Source: Cellulosimicrobium sp. CUA-896 (GTDB lineage Bacteria; Actinomycetota; Actinomycetes; Actinomycetales; Cellulomonadaceae). From it: 59,388 nt of DNA. Of the stretch, positions 30,510-39,890 are shown one piece after another. Location of the stretch: NCBI RefSeq assembly GCF_001942335.1, contig NZ_MKKH01000017.1:1-59388 (forward strand), in the 5' to 3' direction. The position numbers and the translations under genes are program-made. Position 1 is the stretch's first letter, and each line of letters begins with the position of its first letter. The notes under the pieces are model-generated. The model saw nothing but the letters and a program-made list of their open reading frames with translations. It was not told the origin of the DNA and ran no database searches.

Positions 30510-32263
30510 ATGGATGCGGAGTGGTTCGTCGAGGCGACGTCGGGCAGCGCCGTCGGCCTCGAGGCGCGCGAGGTCGCGTGGGAGGACACCCCGTTGGGCC
30601 ACCCGGGGACCTGGCCGCACGCGCTGCGCCATGCGGTGCGCCTGTGCTTCTCGTCGAAGTTCCCCATCATGATGGTCTGGGGCCCGGACCTCACGCTGAT
30701 CTACAACGACGGCTACCGGGCGATGCTCGGCACCCACAAGCACCAGGCGGCGCTGGGCGCGCCGGCCGCGGTGGTGTGGCGCGAGGTGTGGGCCGACGTC
30801 GGGCCCTGTTCGACGAGGTGCTCCGCAGCGGGCGCGCGACGTGGCACGAGGACCTGCGGCTGATCGTGAACCGGTCCGGGTTCGACGAAGAGACGTTCTT
30901 CACCTTCTCCTACAGTCCGCTGCGCGACGACGGCGGGCGCATCGCCGGCGTGCTGGACATCTCGACCGAGACCACCCAGGAGGTCGTCAACCAGCGGCGC
31001 CTCGTGACGCTCGGTGAGCTGCACGCCGCGCTCCCGACGCGGTTCGGCGACCTGCGCTCCTTCGCCCGCCCGGTCGTCGCGGTGCTCGGTGAGTGCGCGG
31101 ACGTCGCGCGCGCCGTGTTCTACGACGTCGACGGCACCCGGCCGGCGCTCCTGCTGGAGACGGGTGATCCGGCGGACGACGAGGAGCGGCGGCTCGTCGC
31201 CCGTGCCTTCGCGACCCATCAGCGCGAGGTCGTCGACGGTCTCGTCGTCAAGCCGCTGCGCGACACGAGCCGCGGCGGGATCGCCGGCATCGTGGTGCTC
31301 CGCGCCGCCACCGGCCGGCCGTGGGACGGCGACTACGCCCGCTACCTGTCCGTCCTCGCGTCGACGATCGGCGCCGCCCTGCGCGACGCCGTGCGGCTGC
31401 GCTCCACGCTCGACGCGCTGCGCCAGCGTGCCCAGCGCTCGGAGCAGGAGGCCGCGCGCGTGCGCGAGGTGTCCCTCGCGCTGCAGCAGGCCGTGCTCAC
31501 CGCGCCGCCCGCCCCCGACCACCTCGAGCTGGCCGCGCACTACCAGCCCGCGGCGCTCGAGCGCGACATCGGTGGGGACTGGTACGACGCGTTCGTGACG
31601 CGCGACGGTGCGACGACGCTCGTCATCGGTGACGTCGTGGGCCACGACCTCACCGCGGCCGCGACGATGGGGCAGCTGCGGGGGCTCGTGCGCGCGATCG
31701 GGTACGACAGCGGCGAGGCACCGGCGCGCGTGCTCGAGCGCGTGGACGACGCCGTCCGCGGGCTCGCGCTCGGCGACTCCGCGATCGCGACGGTGATCGT
31801 CGCGCGCATCGAGCAGACGGAGGACGAGCGCCGCCTCGGCGTGCGCACCGTGCGGTGGTCGAGCGCGGGGCACCTGCCGCCGCTGCTGGTGCGCGCCAAC
31901 GGCAGCGTCGACGTCCTCGAGCGGCGCACCGACCTGCCGATCGGTCTCTGCCCCGGCACGCCCCGGCACGACCACTCCGTCGAGCTCCGGCCCGACGAGA
32001 CCCTCGTGCTCTACACCGACGGGCTCGTCGAGCGTCGCGGCCACGACCTCCGCGCCGACATCGCGGAGCTCGCGCGGACGCTGCACGGCTCGCACACGCT
32101 GAGCGTCGACGAGGTGGTCAAGACCGCGCTCGCTCGCATGCTTCCGGGCCCGGGCGAGGACGACGTCGCCATCGTGGCGCTGCGGACGGGGCCCGAGGAG
32201 CGCGTCCCGGAGGGCGCACCCGCGACGCCGGCGACGTCCGCGGCGACGGCGACGACGGCCTAG
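30510..32263 (+). CDS. PAS-GAF-PP2C (SpoIIE/RsbU) phosphatase, one missing base
   Basis: Signalling serine phosphatase of about 584 residues. A PAS domain (about 35-155, with MMVWGPDLTLIYNDGYRAML) is followed by a GAF-like domain (about 170-310), a short coiled helix and a PP2C domain (about 340-570). Metal-binding aspartates are intact: IGGDWYDAF, VIGDVVGHDLTAAATMGQLR, VLYTDGLVERRG and GEDDVAIVAL. A missing base near 30810 splits the PAS domain. Such proteins dephosphorylate anti-sigma-factor antagonists. No antagonist gene is next to it. The PAS part lacks the LOV cysteine motif found in the second phosphatase of this window. Confidence 0.88.
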
Positions 32264-32293
32264 CGACCCCGGAGGCGGCCCCGGGCCGGTGGC

Positions 32294-32776
32294 TCAGCGC
32301 GGCAGGTGCTTCTCGATGAGCCCGACGACCGCGGGCTCGTCCGGCTCGGTGCGCGGCCGGAACCGGTGCACCTCGCCGCCCGGGACGACGAGGAACTTCT
32401 CGAAGTTCCACGTCACGCGCCCGGCCCTGCCGTCGGCGTCGGGCGTCTTCTTCAGCTCGGTGTACAGCGGGTGCTCGTGCCGGCCGTTGACGCGCACGCG
32501 GTCCACCACCGGGAAGGTGACGCCGTACGTCGTCGAGCAGAACTGCTGGATCGCGTCGTTGCTGCCGAGCTCCTGGAGGAACTGGTTGCTGGGGAAGCCG
32601 ATCACCTGGAAGCCGCGGTCGCCGTAGGTGCGCTGCAGCGTCTCGAGCGTCGCGTACTGGGGCGCGAGCCCGCACCGCGACGCGACGTTGACGACCATGA
32701 CCACCTCGTCGCGGTGCTCGCCGAGCGTGCGGGTCGACCCGTCCATCGCCTGGAAGGGGATGTCGTACAGGCTCAT
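32294..32776 (-). CDS. Glutathione peroxidase family protein
   Basis: Thiol peroxidase of 160 residues, intact, reducing hydroperoxides in the cytoplasm. The peroxidatic Cys35 is in [12 protein letters not shown], the catalytic Gln65 in [11 protein letters not shown], and the Trp/Asn pair in TWNFEKFLV. The usual FPCNQF reads FPSNQF; another Cys in [10 protein letters not shown] could serve as resolving residue. As actinobacteria mostly lack glutathione, a thioredoxin-type donor is more likely. It is convergent with the PAS-GAF-PP2C gene. Confidence 0.92.
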   Translation of the reverse strand: MSLYDIPFQAMDGSTRTLGEHRDEVVMVVNVASRCGLAPQYATLETLQRTYGDRGFQVIGFPSNQFLQELGSNDAIQQFCSTTYGVTFPVVDRVRVNGRHEHPLYTELKKTPDADGRAGRVTWNFEKFLVVPGGEVHRFRPRTEPDEPAVVGLIEKHLPR

Positions 32777-32949
32777 CGGCTCACCTCTCGTCGTGGTGCC
32801 CCCATCCTGCACCGCGGGGAGCGGTCCGGGGGCACGCGGTCGGTCGCCCGTGCCGGGCCGACGTCGCGGCGGACCGGCCGACCTGGGTACGGTCGTCGTG
32901 CGGGCACCGCGGCCCGTGCACGGACGACGGAGCCGACGGAGGAGCAGGC

Positions 32950-33720
32950 ATGCAGATCGGGGGCAGCGTCGCCCTGGTGACCGGAGGAGCGTCCGGGCTC
33001 GGGAGGGCGACGGCGGAGGGCCTCGCCGCGGCGGGCGCGCGCGTCGTCGTCGCCGACCTGGCGTCGTCCGACGGCGCGGCGGTCGCCGACGCGCTCGACC
33101 ACGCGGCGCGCTTCGTCCCCGCGGACGTGACGAGCGAGGACGACGTCGCTCGGGCCCTCGACGCCGCCGACGAGCTCGGCGGGGCACGCGTCGTCGTGAG
33201 CTGCGCCGGGGTCGTGCTCGCCCAGCGGGTGCTGGGGAGGTCGGGGGTGCACCCGCTCGACGCGTTCCGCCGCGTCGTCGACGTCAACCTCGTCGGCACG
33301 TTCAACGTCGCGCGGCTCGCGGCGGAGCGCATGCTGCGCCTCGACCCCCTCGCGCCGGACGGCGAGGAGCGCGGCGTGCTCGTCCACACCGCCTCGGTCG
33401 CGGCGTTCGACGGGCAGGTCGGCCAGGCCGCGTACGCGGCGTCCAAGGCCGGGGTGGCGGGGATGACGCTCGCGCTCGCGCGCGACCTCGCGCAGCACCG
33501 CATCCGCGTCGCGACGATCGCCCCGGGGATCTTCAGCACCCCGATGATGGCGTCGCTACCCGAGGCGGCGCAGGAGTCTCTCGCCGCGCAGGTGCCCCAC
33601 CCGAGCCGCCTCGGCCGGCCGGAGGAGTACGCGCGGCTCGTCCGCGCCGTCGTCGAGAACCCCATGCTCAACGGCGAGGTGATCCGCCTCGACGGGGCGA
33701 TCCGCATGGCGCCGCGGTGA
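32950..33720 (+). CDS. SDR oxidoreductase, 3-hydroxyacyl-CoA dehydrogenase type 2-like
   Basis: Short-chain dehydrogenase of 256 residues, intact. The NAD motif is [18 protein letters not shown], followed by VVVADL (Asp favouring NAD). The catalytic Tyr and Lys are in [15 protein letters not shown], and [14 protein letters not shown] and [15 protein letters not shown] match the HSD17B10-like group that oxidises 3-hydroxyacyl-CoA. An AGGAGCAGGC site precedes the ATG. It may share a transcript with the next two genes, though no functional link is obvious. Confidence 0.88.
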   Translation: MQIGGSVALVTGGASGLGRATAEGLAAAGARVVVADLASSDGAAVADALDHAARFVPADVTSEDDVARALDAADELGGARVVVSCAGVVLAQRVLGRSGVHPLDAFRRVVDVNLVGTFNVARLAAERMLRLDPLAPDGEERGVLVHTASVAAFDGQVGQAAYAASKAGVAGMTLALARDLAQHRIRVATIAPGIFSTPMMASLPEAAQESLAAQVPHPSRLGRPEEYARLVRAVVENPMLNGEVIRLDGAIRMAPR

Positions 33721-33767
33721 CCGCCGGGCCTGCCGCGACGCCGCGAGACGACGAAGGAGCGAGGACC

Positions 33768-34556
33768 ATGCCCACGAGGAGGACGGCACCCGCGAGCGGC
33801 GTGCGGGGGCGCCGGGCGCGAGCGGGCGTGCCGCGCCCCGGTGCGCGCGGCACGCCCCCCGCGGCACCGCCGCAGAGCGCCGCCGTGTTCCGCACCGAGC
33901 TGCTCGCCCTCGCGTCCGCGGAGCAGCGCCGCAAGTACGCACGCTTCTTCCCCGGCGACGACTCGTTCGCGGGAGTGCGGATGGGGGACGTGTTCACGCT
34001 CGCCAAGGCGGCGATCGAGCTGCCGGTCGCGGAGATCGAGACGCTGCTCGAGGACGACGTCCACGAGGTCCGCGCCGGCGCCTGCTCGATCATGGGCAAG
34101 GCCTCGACCGCGCGCCGCGTCGCGCCGGAGCGGCACGCCGAGCTCGTCGCGCTGTTCCTGCGCCGCCACGACCGGGTGGACACGTGGGACCTCGTCGACC
34201 TCACGGCCCACCAGGTGCTCGGCACCTGGCTGCTCGACCGCCCCCGCGACCCGCTGTACGAGCTCGCCGAGGCGCGCGACTGGCCGCGGCGCCGCACCGC
34301 GATCGTCGCGACGGCCGCGTTCCTGCGCCAGGGCCAGGTCGACGACACGCTCGCGCTCGCGGAGCGGCTGCGCGACGACCCCGAGCCGTACGTCCAGCGG
34401 GGCATCGGGTGGATGCTGCGCACCGTCGGCGACGTCGAGCCGGACCGGCTCCGCGGCTTCCTCGCCCAGCACGCCGGGGCCATGGAGGCCGCGGCGCTGC
34501 GCGCGGCCGTCGAGAAGCTGCCCGCGGCCGAGCGCAAGGAGTGGACGTCGTCATGA
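33768..34556 (+). CDS. DNA alkylation repair protein (AlkD-like, HEAT-type repeats)
   Basis: Protein of 262 residues, intact, with an Arg/Pro-rich N-terminal extension of about 35 residues and an all-helical repeat domain. AlkD-type features are KYARFFPGDDSFAGVRMGDV, HEVRAGACSIMGK, and WDLVDLTAHQVLGTWLL, which carries the Trp/Asp pair expected near the DNA lesion. AlkD proteins excise N3- and N7-alkylpurines without base flipping. The ATG at 33768 follows AAGGAGCGAGG. Its stop overlaps the next start as ATGA. Confidence 0.85.
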   Translation: MPTRRTAPASGVRGRRARAGVPRPGARGTPPAAPPQSAAVFRTELLALASAEQRRKYARFFPGDDSFAGVRMGDVFTLAKAAIELPVAEIETLLEDDVHEVRAGACSIMGKASTARRVAPERHAELVALFLRRHDRVDTWDLVDLTAHQVLGTWLLDRPRDPLYELAEARDWPRRRTAIVATAAFLRQGQVDDTLALAERLRDDPEPYVQRGIGWMLRTVGDVEPDRLRGFLAQHAGAMEAAALRAAVEKLPAAERKEWTSS

Positions 34557-34968
34557 CCGCGGACGGGCCCGGCGGCCCGGCCGGCGACCTCGGCGACGGC
34601 GCGGCCCACGACGCTTCGCGGGGCTCCTGCGCGCGTGGGGCGACGCGATCGTCGCGAACGACCCCGCCGCGGTCGACGCGTTCGTCGACCCCGGCTGGAC
34701 GATCGCCGGCACCGACGGCGACGTGCAGGAGCGCGCCGGCTTCCTCGCGCTCGTCGCCTCCGGCGAGCTCGTGCACACCGAGATGTCGTCCGAGCTGGTG
34801 TCCGTGCGGGTGCACGACGACGTCGCGGTCACCCTCGCGCGTGGCGTCTCCGCGGGCACGTGGCGCGGCACGCCGTTCCGCGACGAGGAGTGGTCCGTCG
34901 ACACGTTCGTGCACCGCGACGGCCGGTGGCGGTGCGTGCACACGGCGGTCCTCCCTGCCGTTCCCTGA
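34553..34968 (+). CDS. NTF2-like (DUF4440/SnoaL-type) protein, one missing base
   Basis: Small cone-fold protein of about 138 residues. After a short Gly/Asp-rich start, a missing base near 34612 leads into RFAGLLRAWGDAIVANDPA, then FVDPGWTIAGTDG and VDTFVHRDGRWRCVHTAVL, the usual NTF2-like pattern. The ATG at 34553 overlaps the AlkD-like stop, so it is cotranslated. The family holds enzymes and ligand binders; no function can be assigned. Confidence 0.75.
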
Positions 34969-35022
34969 GCCTCGCCGATCGCTGGACGGCGACGGTCGCC
35001 GAGCCGTGGACGCGCGGCAGGA

Positions 35023-36051
35023 TCACGCCCCGCCGGGGGCGGTGCTCGAGGTGCGCACGACCAGCTCGGGCTCGAAGACGACGTGCTCGGCGGGGGCGTC
35101 GTGGCCCGCGAGCAGCAGGTCCGCCGCGGTCTCGCCGAGGCGGTGCGTCGGCTGGCGCACGGACGTGAGCGGGGTGAACAGCTCGGCGGCGAACGCGACG
35201 TCGTCGTAGCCGACCACCGCGATGTCGCCCGGGACGTCGACGCCCTCGCGCCGCAGCGTGCGCAGCGCCCCGAGCGCCACGAGGTCGTTGACGCAGAAGA
35301 CGGCGGTGGGCCGGTCCTCGAGCGCGAGCAGGGCGTTCGTCGCGGACTCGCCGCCGTCGGCGTTGAGCGAGCCGAGCGCGATCTCGACGAGGTGCTCGGC
35401 GGGGTCGAGCCCGGCGGAGGCGAGCGCGGTCTCGACGCCGCGCAGCCGGTCCGCGCACTGCCGGATGGAGTGCGGCCCGTTGAGGAACGCGATCCGCCGG
35501 TGGCCCTGCTCCAGGAGATGCCGTGCGGCGAGCTCGCCGCCGTGCACGTCGTCGACGGCGACGGACGACAGCGCCGGCGTCGGCGACGGCCGGTCGAGCA
35601 GCACGACGCCGACCCCTCGGGCCTGCAGAGTCAGGAGGTGGCCGACGTCGTCGGTGGCAGGGACGACCATGACGCCCCGGACGCCGTGCTCCTCGAACAG
35701 CCGCAGGTACCGCGACTCGCGCTCGGGGTCCTCCTCGGAGCTCGCGACCATGAGCGTGTAGTCGTCGCGCGCGAGCCGGTCCTCGATCCCGCGCGCCACG
35801 TCCGTGAAGAACGGGTTCGCGATGTCGAGCACGATGGCGCCGACCGTGGTGATCGTGCCCGCGCGAAGCTGTCGTGCCGGGCCGTTCGGGACGAACGACA
35901 GCTCGGCGATCGCGGCGAGCACGCGGTCGCGCGTGGCCTCGGAGACGCGGTCGGGCCGGTTGAGCACGTTCGAGACCGTGCCGACCGAGACCTGGGCGTG
36001 GCGCGCGACGTCGCTGACCGACGCCCGACGTCGCGGGCTCGCCGTGGTCAT
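35023..36051 (-). CDS. LacI-family transcriptional regulator
   Basis: Repressor of 342 residues, intact. The N-terminal helix-turn-helix SVSDVARHAQVSVGTVSNVL and hinge RVSEATRDRVLAAI lead to a periplasmic-binding-like sugar domain (TVGAIVLDIANPFFTDVARG ... VGYDDVAFAAELFTPLTSVR). The ATG at 36051 is preceded by GAGGAGGAC. It is the only LacI-type gene in the window. TGAAnCGnTTCA operators, the class recognised by LacI proteins, occur before rhaM and rhaI, so it may be the rhamnose regulator although two unrelated genes lie between. Another LacI protein outside the window is possible. Confidence 0.9.
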   Translation of the reverse strand: MTTASPRRRASVSDVARHAQVSVGTVSNVLNRPDRVSEATRDRVLAAIAELSFVPNGPARQLRAGTITTVGAIVLDIANPFFTDVARGIEDRLARDDYTLMVASSEEDPERESRYLRLFEEHGVRGVMVVPATDDVGHLLTLQARGVGVVLLDRPSPTPALSSVAVDDVHGGELAARHLLEQGHRRIAFLNGPHSIRQCADRLRGVETALASAGLDPAEHLVEIALGSLNADGGESATNALLALEDRPTAVFCVNDLVALGALRTLRREGVDVPGDIAVVGYDDVAFAAELFTPLTSVRQPTHRLGETAADLLLAGHDAPAEHVVFEPELVVRTSSTAPGGA

Positions 36052-36143
36052 ACGTCCTCCTCGGTGACGGGGACGCGCGCGCCGCCGCGACGCGTCCCCG
36101 TCATCCTGCCGCACGTGGCGGAGCCGGCGGACCCCGCGTCCGC

Positions 36144-37097
36144 TCAGGGTGTACGGGCGGCCGTCGTGAACGACACGCCCGACAGCTCCGTGGAGACCCG
36201 CCAGACGCGGTCGGCCTCCGCGGGGTCGCGCAGCGGGCGGAACAGGCGCTGCTCCGCGGGGGCGCCGCCGAGGTTGCCGAGGCCGTCGGGGCCGTAGAGC
36301 GCGCCACCGCGGGCCCGCGGCGACGTGGCGGCGAACAGCGCCGGGAGCGCCGCACTCTCGGGGGTCCCGAGCAGGATCCCCGCGCGGGAGAGCCGCCGGA
36401 TGAGCGCGTTCTGTGGGGTGTCGCGGTCCCGTCCGATCTCGGGCCGCGCCCCGAGAAGGCTCGTCGGGGCGACGCCGGGGTGAGAGGCGTTGCTCGTGAT
36501 GCCCCAGCCGGCGGCCCGGCTGCGCCGGTCGAGCTCGAGCGCGAAGAGACCGAGGGCGATCTTGGACTGGCTGTAGGCGCGTCGTGCGTCGTACCGGGTC
36601 TCCCAGCTGATGTCGTCCCAGTGCATCGCTCCGCTGCGGGCGGCGATGCTGAGCTGGGAGGTGACCCGGGCTTCTCCTGCGGACAGCAGGGGCAGCAGGT
36701 GGGCGACGAGCGCGACGTGCCCGAGGTGGTTGGTGCCGAGCTGCAGCTCGAACCCGTCGTCGGTGGTCCGCCGCTGGGGCGGGACCATGACACCGGCGTT
36801 GTTGACGAGCACGTGGATCGGGCGGCCCTCCGCGCGCAGCTCGTCGCCCAGGGCGGCGACGGAGCCCAGGGACGCGAGGTCGAGGTCCTTGACCACGACG
36901 TGGGCGGTGGGGTGGGTGCGGCGGATCGTCGAGACCGCCGCCTCGCCCTTGGCGCGGTTGCGGACCGGGACGACGACCTCGGCCCCGGCGGCGGCGAGGC
37001 GCTGCACTATGCGGAGACCGATGCCGTCGCTGCCTCCGGTGACGAGGGCGCGCCGGCCGGAGAGGTCGGGCAGGTCGAGACGGGGTGTGCGGGGCAT
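36144..37097 (-). CDS. SDR-family oxidoreductase (retinol-dehydrogenase-like)
   Basis: Short-chain dehydrogenase of 317 residues, intact. The cofactor motif is [19 protein letters not shown], followed by Arg (VPVRNR), suggesting NADP. The active-site region has [12 protein letters not shown], then [19 protein letters not shown] and the catalytic Tyr/Lys in [19 protein letters not shown]. The C-terminal half matches the atypical, longer SDR group. It is divergent from an MmyB-like XRE regulator that probably represses it. The substrate is unknown. Confidence 0.88.
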   Translation of the reverse strand: MPRTPRLDLPDLSGRRALVTGGSDGIGLRIVQRLAAAGAEVVVPVRNRAKGEAAVSTIRRTHPTAHVVVKDLDLASLGSVAALGDELRAEGRPIHVLVNNAGVMVPPQRRTTDDGFELQLGTNHLGHVALVAHLLPLLSAGEARVTSQLSIAARSGAMHWDDISWETRYDARRAYSQSKIALGLFALELDRRSRAAGWGITSNASHPGVAPTSLLGARPEIGRDRDTPQNALIRRLSRAGILLGTPESAALPALFAATSPRARGGALYGPDGLGNLGGAPAEQRLFRPLRDPAEADRVWRVSTELSGVSFTTAARTP

Positions 37098-37276
37098 GGT
37101 GGTGCTCCTGTCATGAGGGGTGGACTCGTGCTGCCACGGTCACACCGCGTCGGTGGTGCATCCAGGGCCTGGCGATCCGCCCCTGACGGGCGCGCAGAGG
37201 GGGATCGGCAGACCGTGGCTCGCGCCGCGCGCACGCGGTAGGAAAGGAGCCGGACCGGCGGGGAGGACGTGGAGCG

Positions 37277-38122
37277 ATGATCGACAGAGCAGGGCTCGCG
37301 GAGTTCCTCCGCTCCCGGCGGCGGGCGTTGCAGCCGGAGGACGTCGGCCTTCCCCGCGGGCAGCGTCGCCGGACGGCCGGGCTGCGCCGCGAGGAGGTCG
37401 CGGCGCTGTGCCACATGTCGACCGACTACTACGCGCGGTTGGAGCGCGAGCGTGGTCCCCACCCGTCCGCGCAGATGGTCGCGTCGATCGCGCAAGGGCT
37501 GCATCTCGGTCTCGACGAGCGCGACCACCTCTTCCGGCTCGCAGGCCACCAGCCGCCCCCGCGCGGAGCGGTGAGCGACCATGTCAGCCCGGGCCTGCTG
37601 CGCATCCTCGACCGGCTGACCGACACCGCCGCGGAGGTCGTGACGGAGCTGGGGGAGACGCTGCGGCAGACGTCCTTGAGCGTGGCCCTGACCGGCGACG
37701 CGACGCGGCACGTCGGCCCCGCCCGGAGCGTCGGCTTCCGGTGGTTCACCGAGCCGGCCACCCGAGCGCTGTACCCGCCGGACGACCACGAGCGCATGTC
37801 GCGCGTGTACGCCTCGCACCTGCGCCAGGTCGTCACCCTGCGCGGGCCCGGCTCGCGGGCGGCCCGCCTGGCCGACGTCGCCCTCGCGCGCAGCGAGGAG
37901 CTGCGCCGGCTGTGGGACACGCACGAGGTCGGCCACCGCCTCCAGCCCGAGGCGACGAAGCGGTTCCTCCATCCGGACGTCGGAGCGCTCGAGCTGCACT
38001 GCCAGACGCTGGTCGACCCGGAGCAGTCGCACCTGCTGCTCGTGTACACCGCGGTTCCGGGCAGCGAGAGCTACGAGAAGCTGCAGCTCCTGTCGGTCGT
38101 GGGCGCGCACGCGACCGCCTGA
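37277..38122 (+). CDS. XRE-family regulator with MmyB-like ligand domain
   Basis: Regulator of 281 residues, intact. The N-terminal helix-turn-helix contains RRTAGLRREEVAALCHMSTD then YYARLERERGPHPSAQMV, the standard pattern of actinobacterial MmyB-like proteins. The C-terminal two-thirds form the PAS-like MmyB domain (FRWFTEPATRALYPPDDHE, LVDPEQSHLLLVYTAVPGS). These regulators often sit divergent from one SDR or oxidoreductase and repress it, as here. The effector is probably a lipid or small hydrophobic molecule by family analogy. Confidence 0.9.
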   Translation: MIDRAGLAEFLRSRRRALQPEDVGLPRGQRRRTAGLRREEVAALCHMSTDYYARLERERGPHPSAQMVASIAQGLHLGLDERDHLFRLAGHQPPPRGAVSDHVSPGLLRILDRLTDTAAEVVTELGETLRQTSLSVALTGDATRHVGPARSVGFRWFTEPATRALYPPDDHERMSRVYASHLRQVVTLRGPGSRAARLADVALARSEELRRLWDTHEVGHRLQPEATKRFLHPDVGALELHCQTLVDPEQSHLLLVYTAVPGSESYEKLQLLSVVGAHATA

Positions 38123-38141
38123 CGTCTCGGAGCTAGGCTGC

Positions 38142-38153
38142 TGAACCGATTCA
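38142..38153. promoter_or_regulatory. LacI-type operator before rhaM
   Basis: TGAACCGATTCA fits TGAAnCGnTTCA. It lies a few bases after a possible -10 TAGGCT (38134-38139) and 43 nt before the rhaM ATG, a repressing position. The same core recurs before rhaI. Confidence 0.6.
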
Positions 38154-38196
38154 TCCCTCGTGAGCGGCACCGACCGACACCACCCGGAGGCCACCG

Positions 38197-38559
38197 ATGC
38201 CCGACCGCCGTCCCGCCCGCGTCTGCTTCACGTCCCAGGTGCGCCCCGACCGTCTCGACGCGTACCGCGCCGCGCACGCGGAGGTCTGGCCGGAGATGCT
38301 CGAGGCGCTGCGCGACGCCGGATGGCGCGACTACCGCCTCTTCCTGCGCCCCGACGGCCTGCTCGTCGGGTTCCTGGAGACCGACGACTACGCGGCCGCC
38401 CAGGAGGCCATGGCGCGCACGGCGGTCAACGCGCGCTGGCAGGCCGCGATGGGCGACTTCTTCGTCGACGGCGGGAACCCGGACGAGGGGTTCGTCGTGC
38501 TCGACGAGGTCTTCCACCTCGAGGCGCAGCTCGAGCGCGCGGGCCTGCCGACCGGCTGA
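38197..38559 (+). CDS. rhaM: L-rhamnose mutarotase
   Basis: Enzyme of 120 residues, intact, interconverting alpha and beta L-rhamnopyranose before isomerisation. Family markers are RAAHAEVWPEMLEALRDAG with the catalytic His, then YRLFLRPDGLLVGFLETDD and the C-terminal metal-free pocket residues around NARWQAAMGDFF. It is preceded by a LacI-type operator and separated from rhaI by a 151-nt gap that has its own promoter and operator. Confidence 0.93.
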   Translation: MPDRRPARVCFTSQVRPDRLDAYRAAHAEVWPEMLEALRDAGWRDYRLFLRPDGLLVGFLETDDYAAAQEAMARTAVNARWQAAMGDFFVDGGNPDEGFVVLDEVFHLEAQLERAGLPTG

Positions 38560-38598
38560 GCGCGGACGGCGGTGGTGCGGCGGCGGTCTCCGCGGCCC

Positions 38599-38645
38599 TT
38601 GACCGCCGTCGCGCACACCCCTACGGTGAGCATTGAAACGATTCA
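38599..38645 (+). promoter_or_regulatory. rhaI promoter with LacI-type operator
   Basis: -35 TTGACC (38599-38604) and -10 TACGGT (38622-38627) are 17 nt apart. The operator TGAAACGATTCA (38634-38645) covers the expected transcription start. This is the clearest promoter/operator in the window, with the rhaI start at 38711. Confidence 0.7.
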
Positions 38646-38710
38646 CGCGAGGATCCCGGCGCGGCCGCCGACGGTCCTGCACGGCTGCGCACGGGTGCGC
38701 GAGGAGGACC

Positions 38711-39889
38711 ATGAGCGACCGCATCGAGGCGGCACGGGCCGCGCTCCGGCAGCAGACGATCGAGCTGCCGTCCTGGGCGTTCGGGAACTCGGGGACGCGG
38801 TTCAAGGTGTTCGCCCAGCCGGGCGTGCCGCGCGACCCGTACGAGAAGATCGCGGACGCGGCGCAGGTGCACCGCTACACCGGCGTCGCGCCGCGCGTGT
38901 CGCTGCACATCCCGTGGGACCTGGTCGACGACTACGCGGACCTGTCGCGTCACGCGGCGGAGCTCGGCGTGTCGATCGGCATGATCAACTCGAACCTGTT
39001 CCAGGACGACGACTACAAGCTGGGCTCGCTCACGCACCCGGACCCGGTCGTGCGCAAGAAGGCGGTCGCGCACCACCTCCAGTGCATCGACGTCATGGCG
39101 GCGACGGGCTCGCGCGAGCTCAAGCTGTGGCTCCCGGACGGCATCAACTACCCCGGCCAGGACTCGATCCGCGCGCGCCAGGACCGTCTCGCGGACTCCC
39201 TCGCGGAGGTCTACGCCGCGCTCACGGCCGCGCACCCGGAGAACCGGCTCGTGCTCGAGTACAAGTTCTTCGAGCCCGCGTTCTACGCGACCGACATCCC
39301 GGACTGGGGCACGTCGCTGCTGCACTGCCTCGCGCTGGGGGACCGGGCGAAGGTCGTGCTCGACACGGGCCACCACGCGCCCGGGACGAACATCGAGTTC
39401 ATCGTCGCCCAGCTCCTGCGCCAGGGCCGGCTCGGGGCGTTCGACTTCAACTCGCGGTTCTACGCCGACGACGACCTCATGGCCGGCGCGGCGGACCCGT
39501 TCCAGCTCTTCCGGATCATGCACGAGATCGTCCAGGCCGGGGCGCTGGCCCCGGACAGCGGCGTGAACTTCATGCTCGACCAGTGCCACAACGTCGAGGC
39601 GAAGATCCCGGGCCAGATCCGGTCCGTGATGAACGTCCAGGAGGCGACGGCGAAGGCGCTGCTCGTGGACGTCGAGGCGCTCGAGGCCGCGCAGGTCTCC
39701 GGTGACGTCCTCACGGCGAACGGCGTCCTCATGGACGCGTACAGCACGGACGTGCGGCCGCTGCTCGCGGACCTGCGCACCGAGCAGGGCCTCGCGCCCG
39801 ACCCGATGGCCGCGTTCGCGGCGTCGGGCTACACCGAGACGATCGTGGCCGAGCGTGTCGGTGGCACGCAGGCCGGATGGGGAGCCTGA
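38711..39889 (+). CDS. rhaI: L-rhamnose isomerase
   Basis: Enzyme of 392 residues, intact, converting L-rhamnose to L-rhamnulose with divalent metal. It belongs to the RhaI/xylose-isomerase-like barrel rather than the RhaA type. Visible features are SWAFGNSGTRFKVFAQPG, SLHIPWDLVDDY, ELKLWLPDGINYPGQD, VLEYKFFEPAFYATD (metal Glu) and VVLDTGHHAPGTNIE (metal Asp/His). GAGGAGGACC precedes the ATG. The next gene begins one base after its stop, so the four downstream genes form one translational unit. Confidence 0.94.
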   Translation: MSDRIEAARAALRQQTIELPSWAFGNSGTRFKVFAQPGVPRDPYEKIADAAQVHRYTGVAPRVSLHIPWDLVDDYADLSRHAAELGVSIGMINSNLFQDDDYKLGSLTHPDPVVRKKAVAHHLQCIDVMAATGSRELKLWLPDGINYPGQDSIRARQDRLADSLAEVYAALTAAHPENRLVLEYKFFEPAFYATDIPDWGTSLLHCLALGDRAKVVLDTGHHAPGTNIEFIVAQLLRQGRLGAFDFNSRFYADDDLMAGAADPFQLFRIMHEIVQAGALAPDSGVNFMLDQCHNVEAKIPGQIRSVMNVQEATAKALLVDVEALEAAQVSGDVLTANGVLMDAYSTDVRPLLADLRTEQGLAPDPMAAFAASGYTETIVAERVGGTQAGWGA

Positions 39890-39890
39890 G

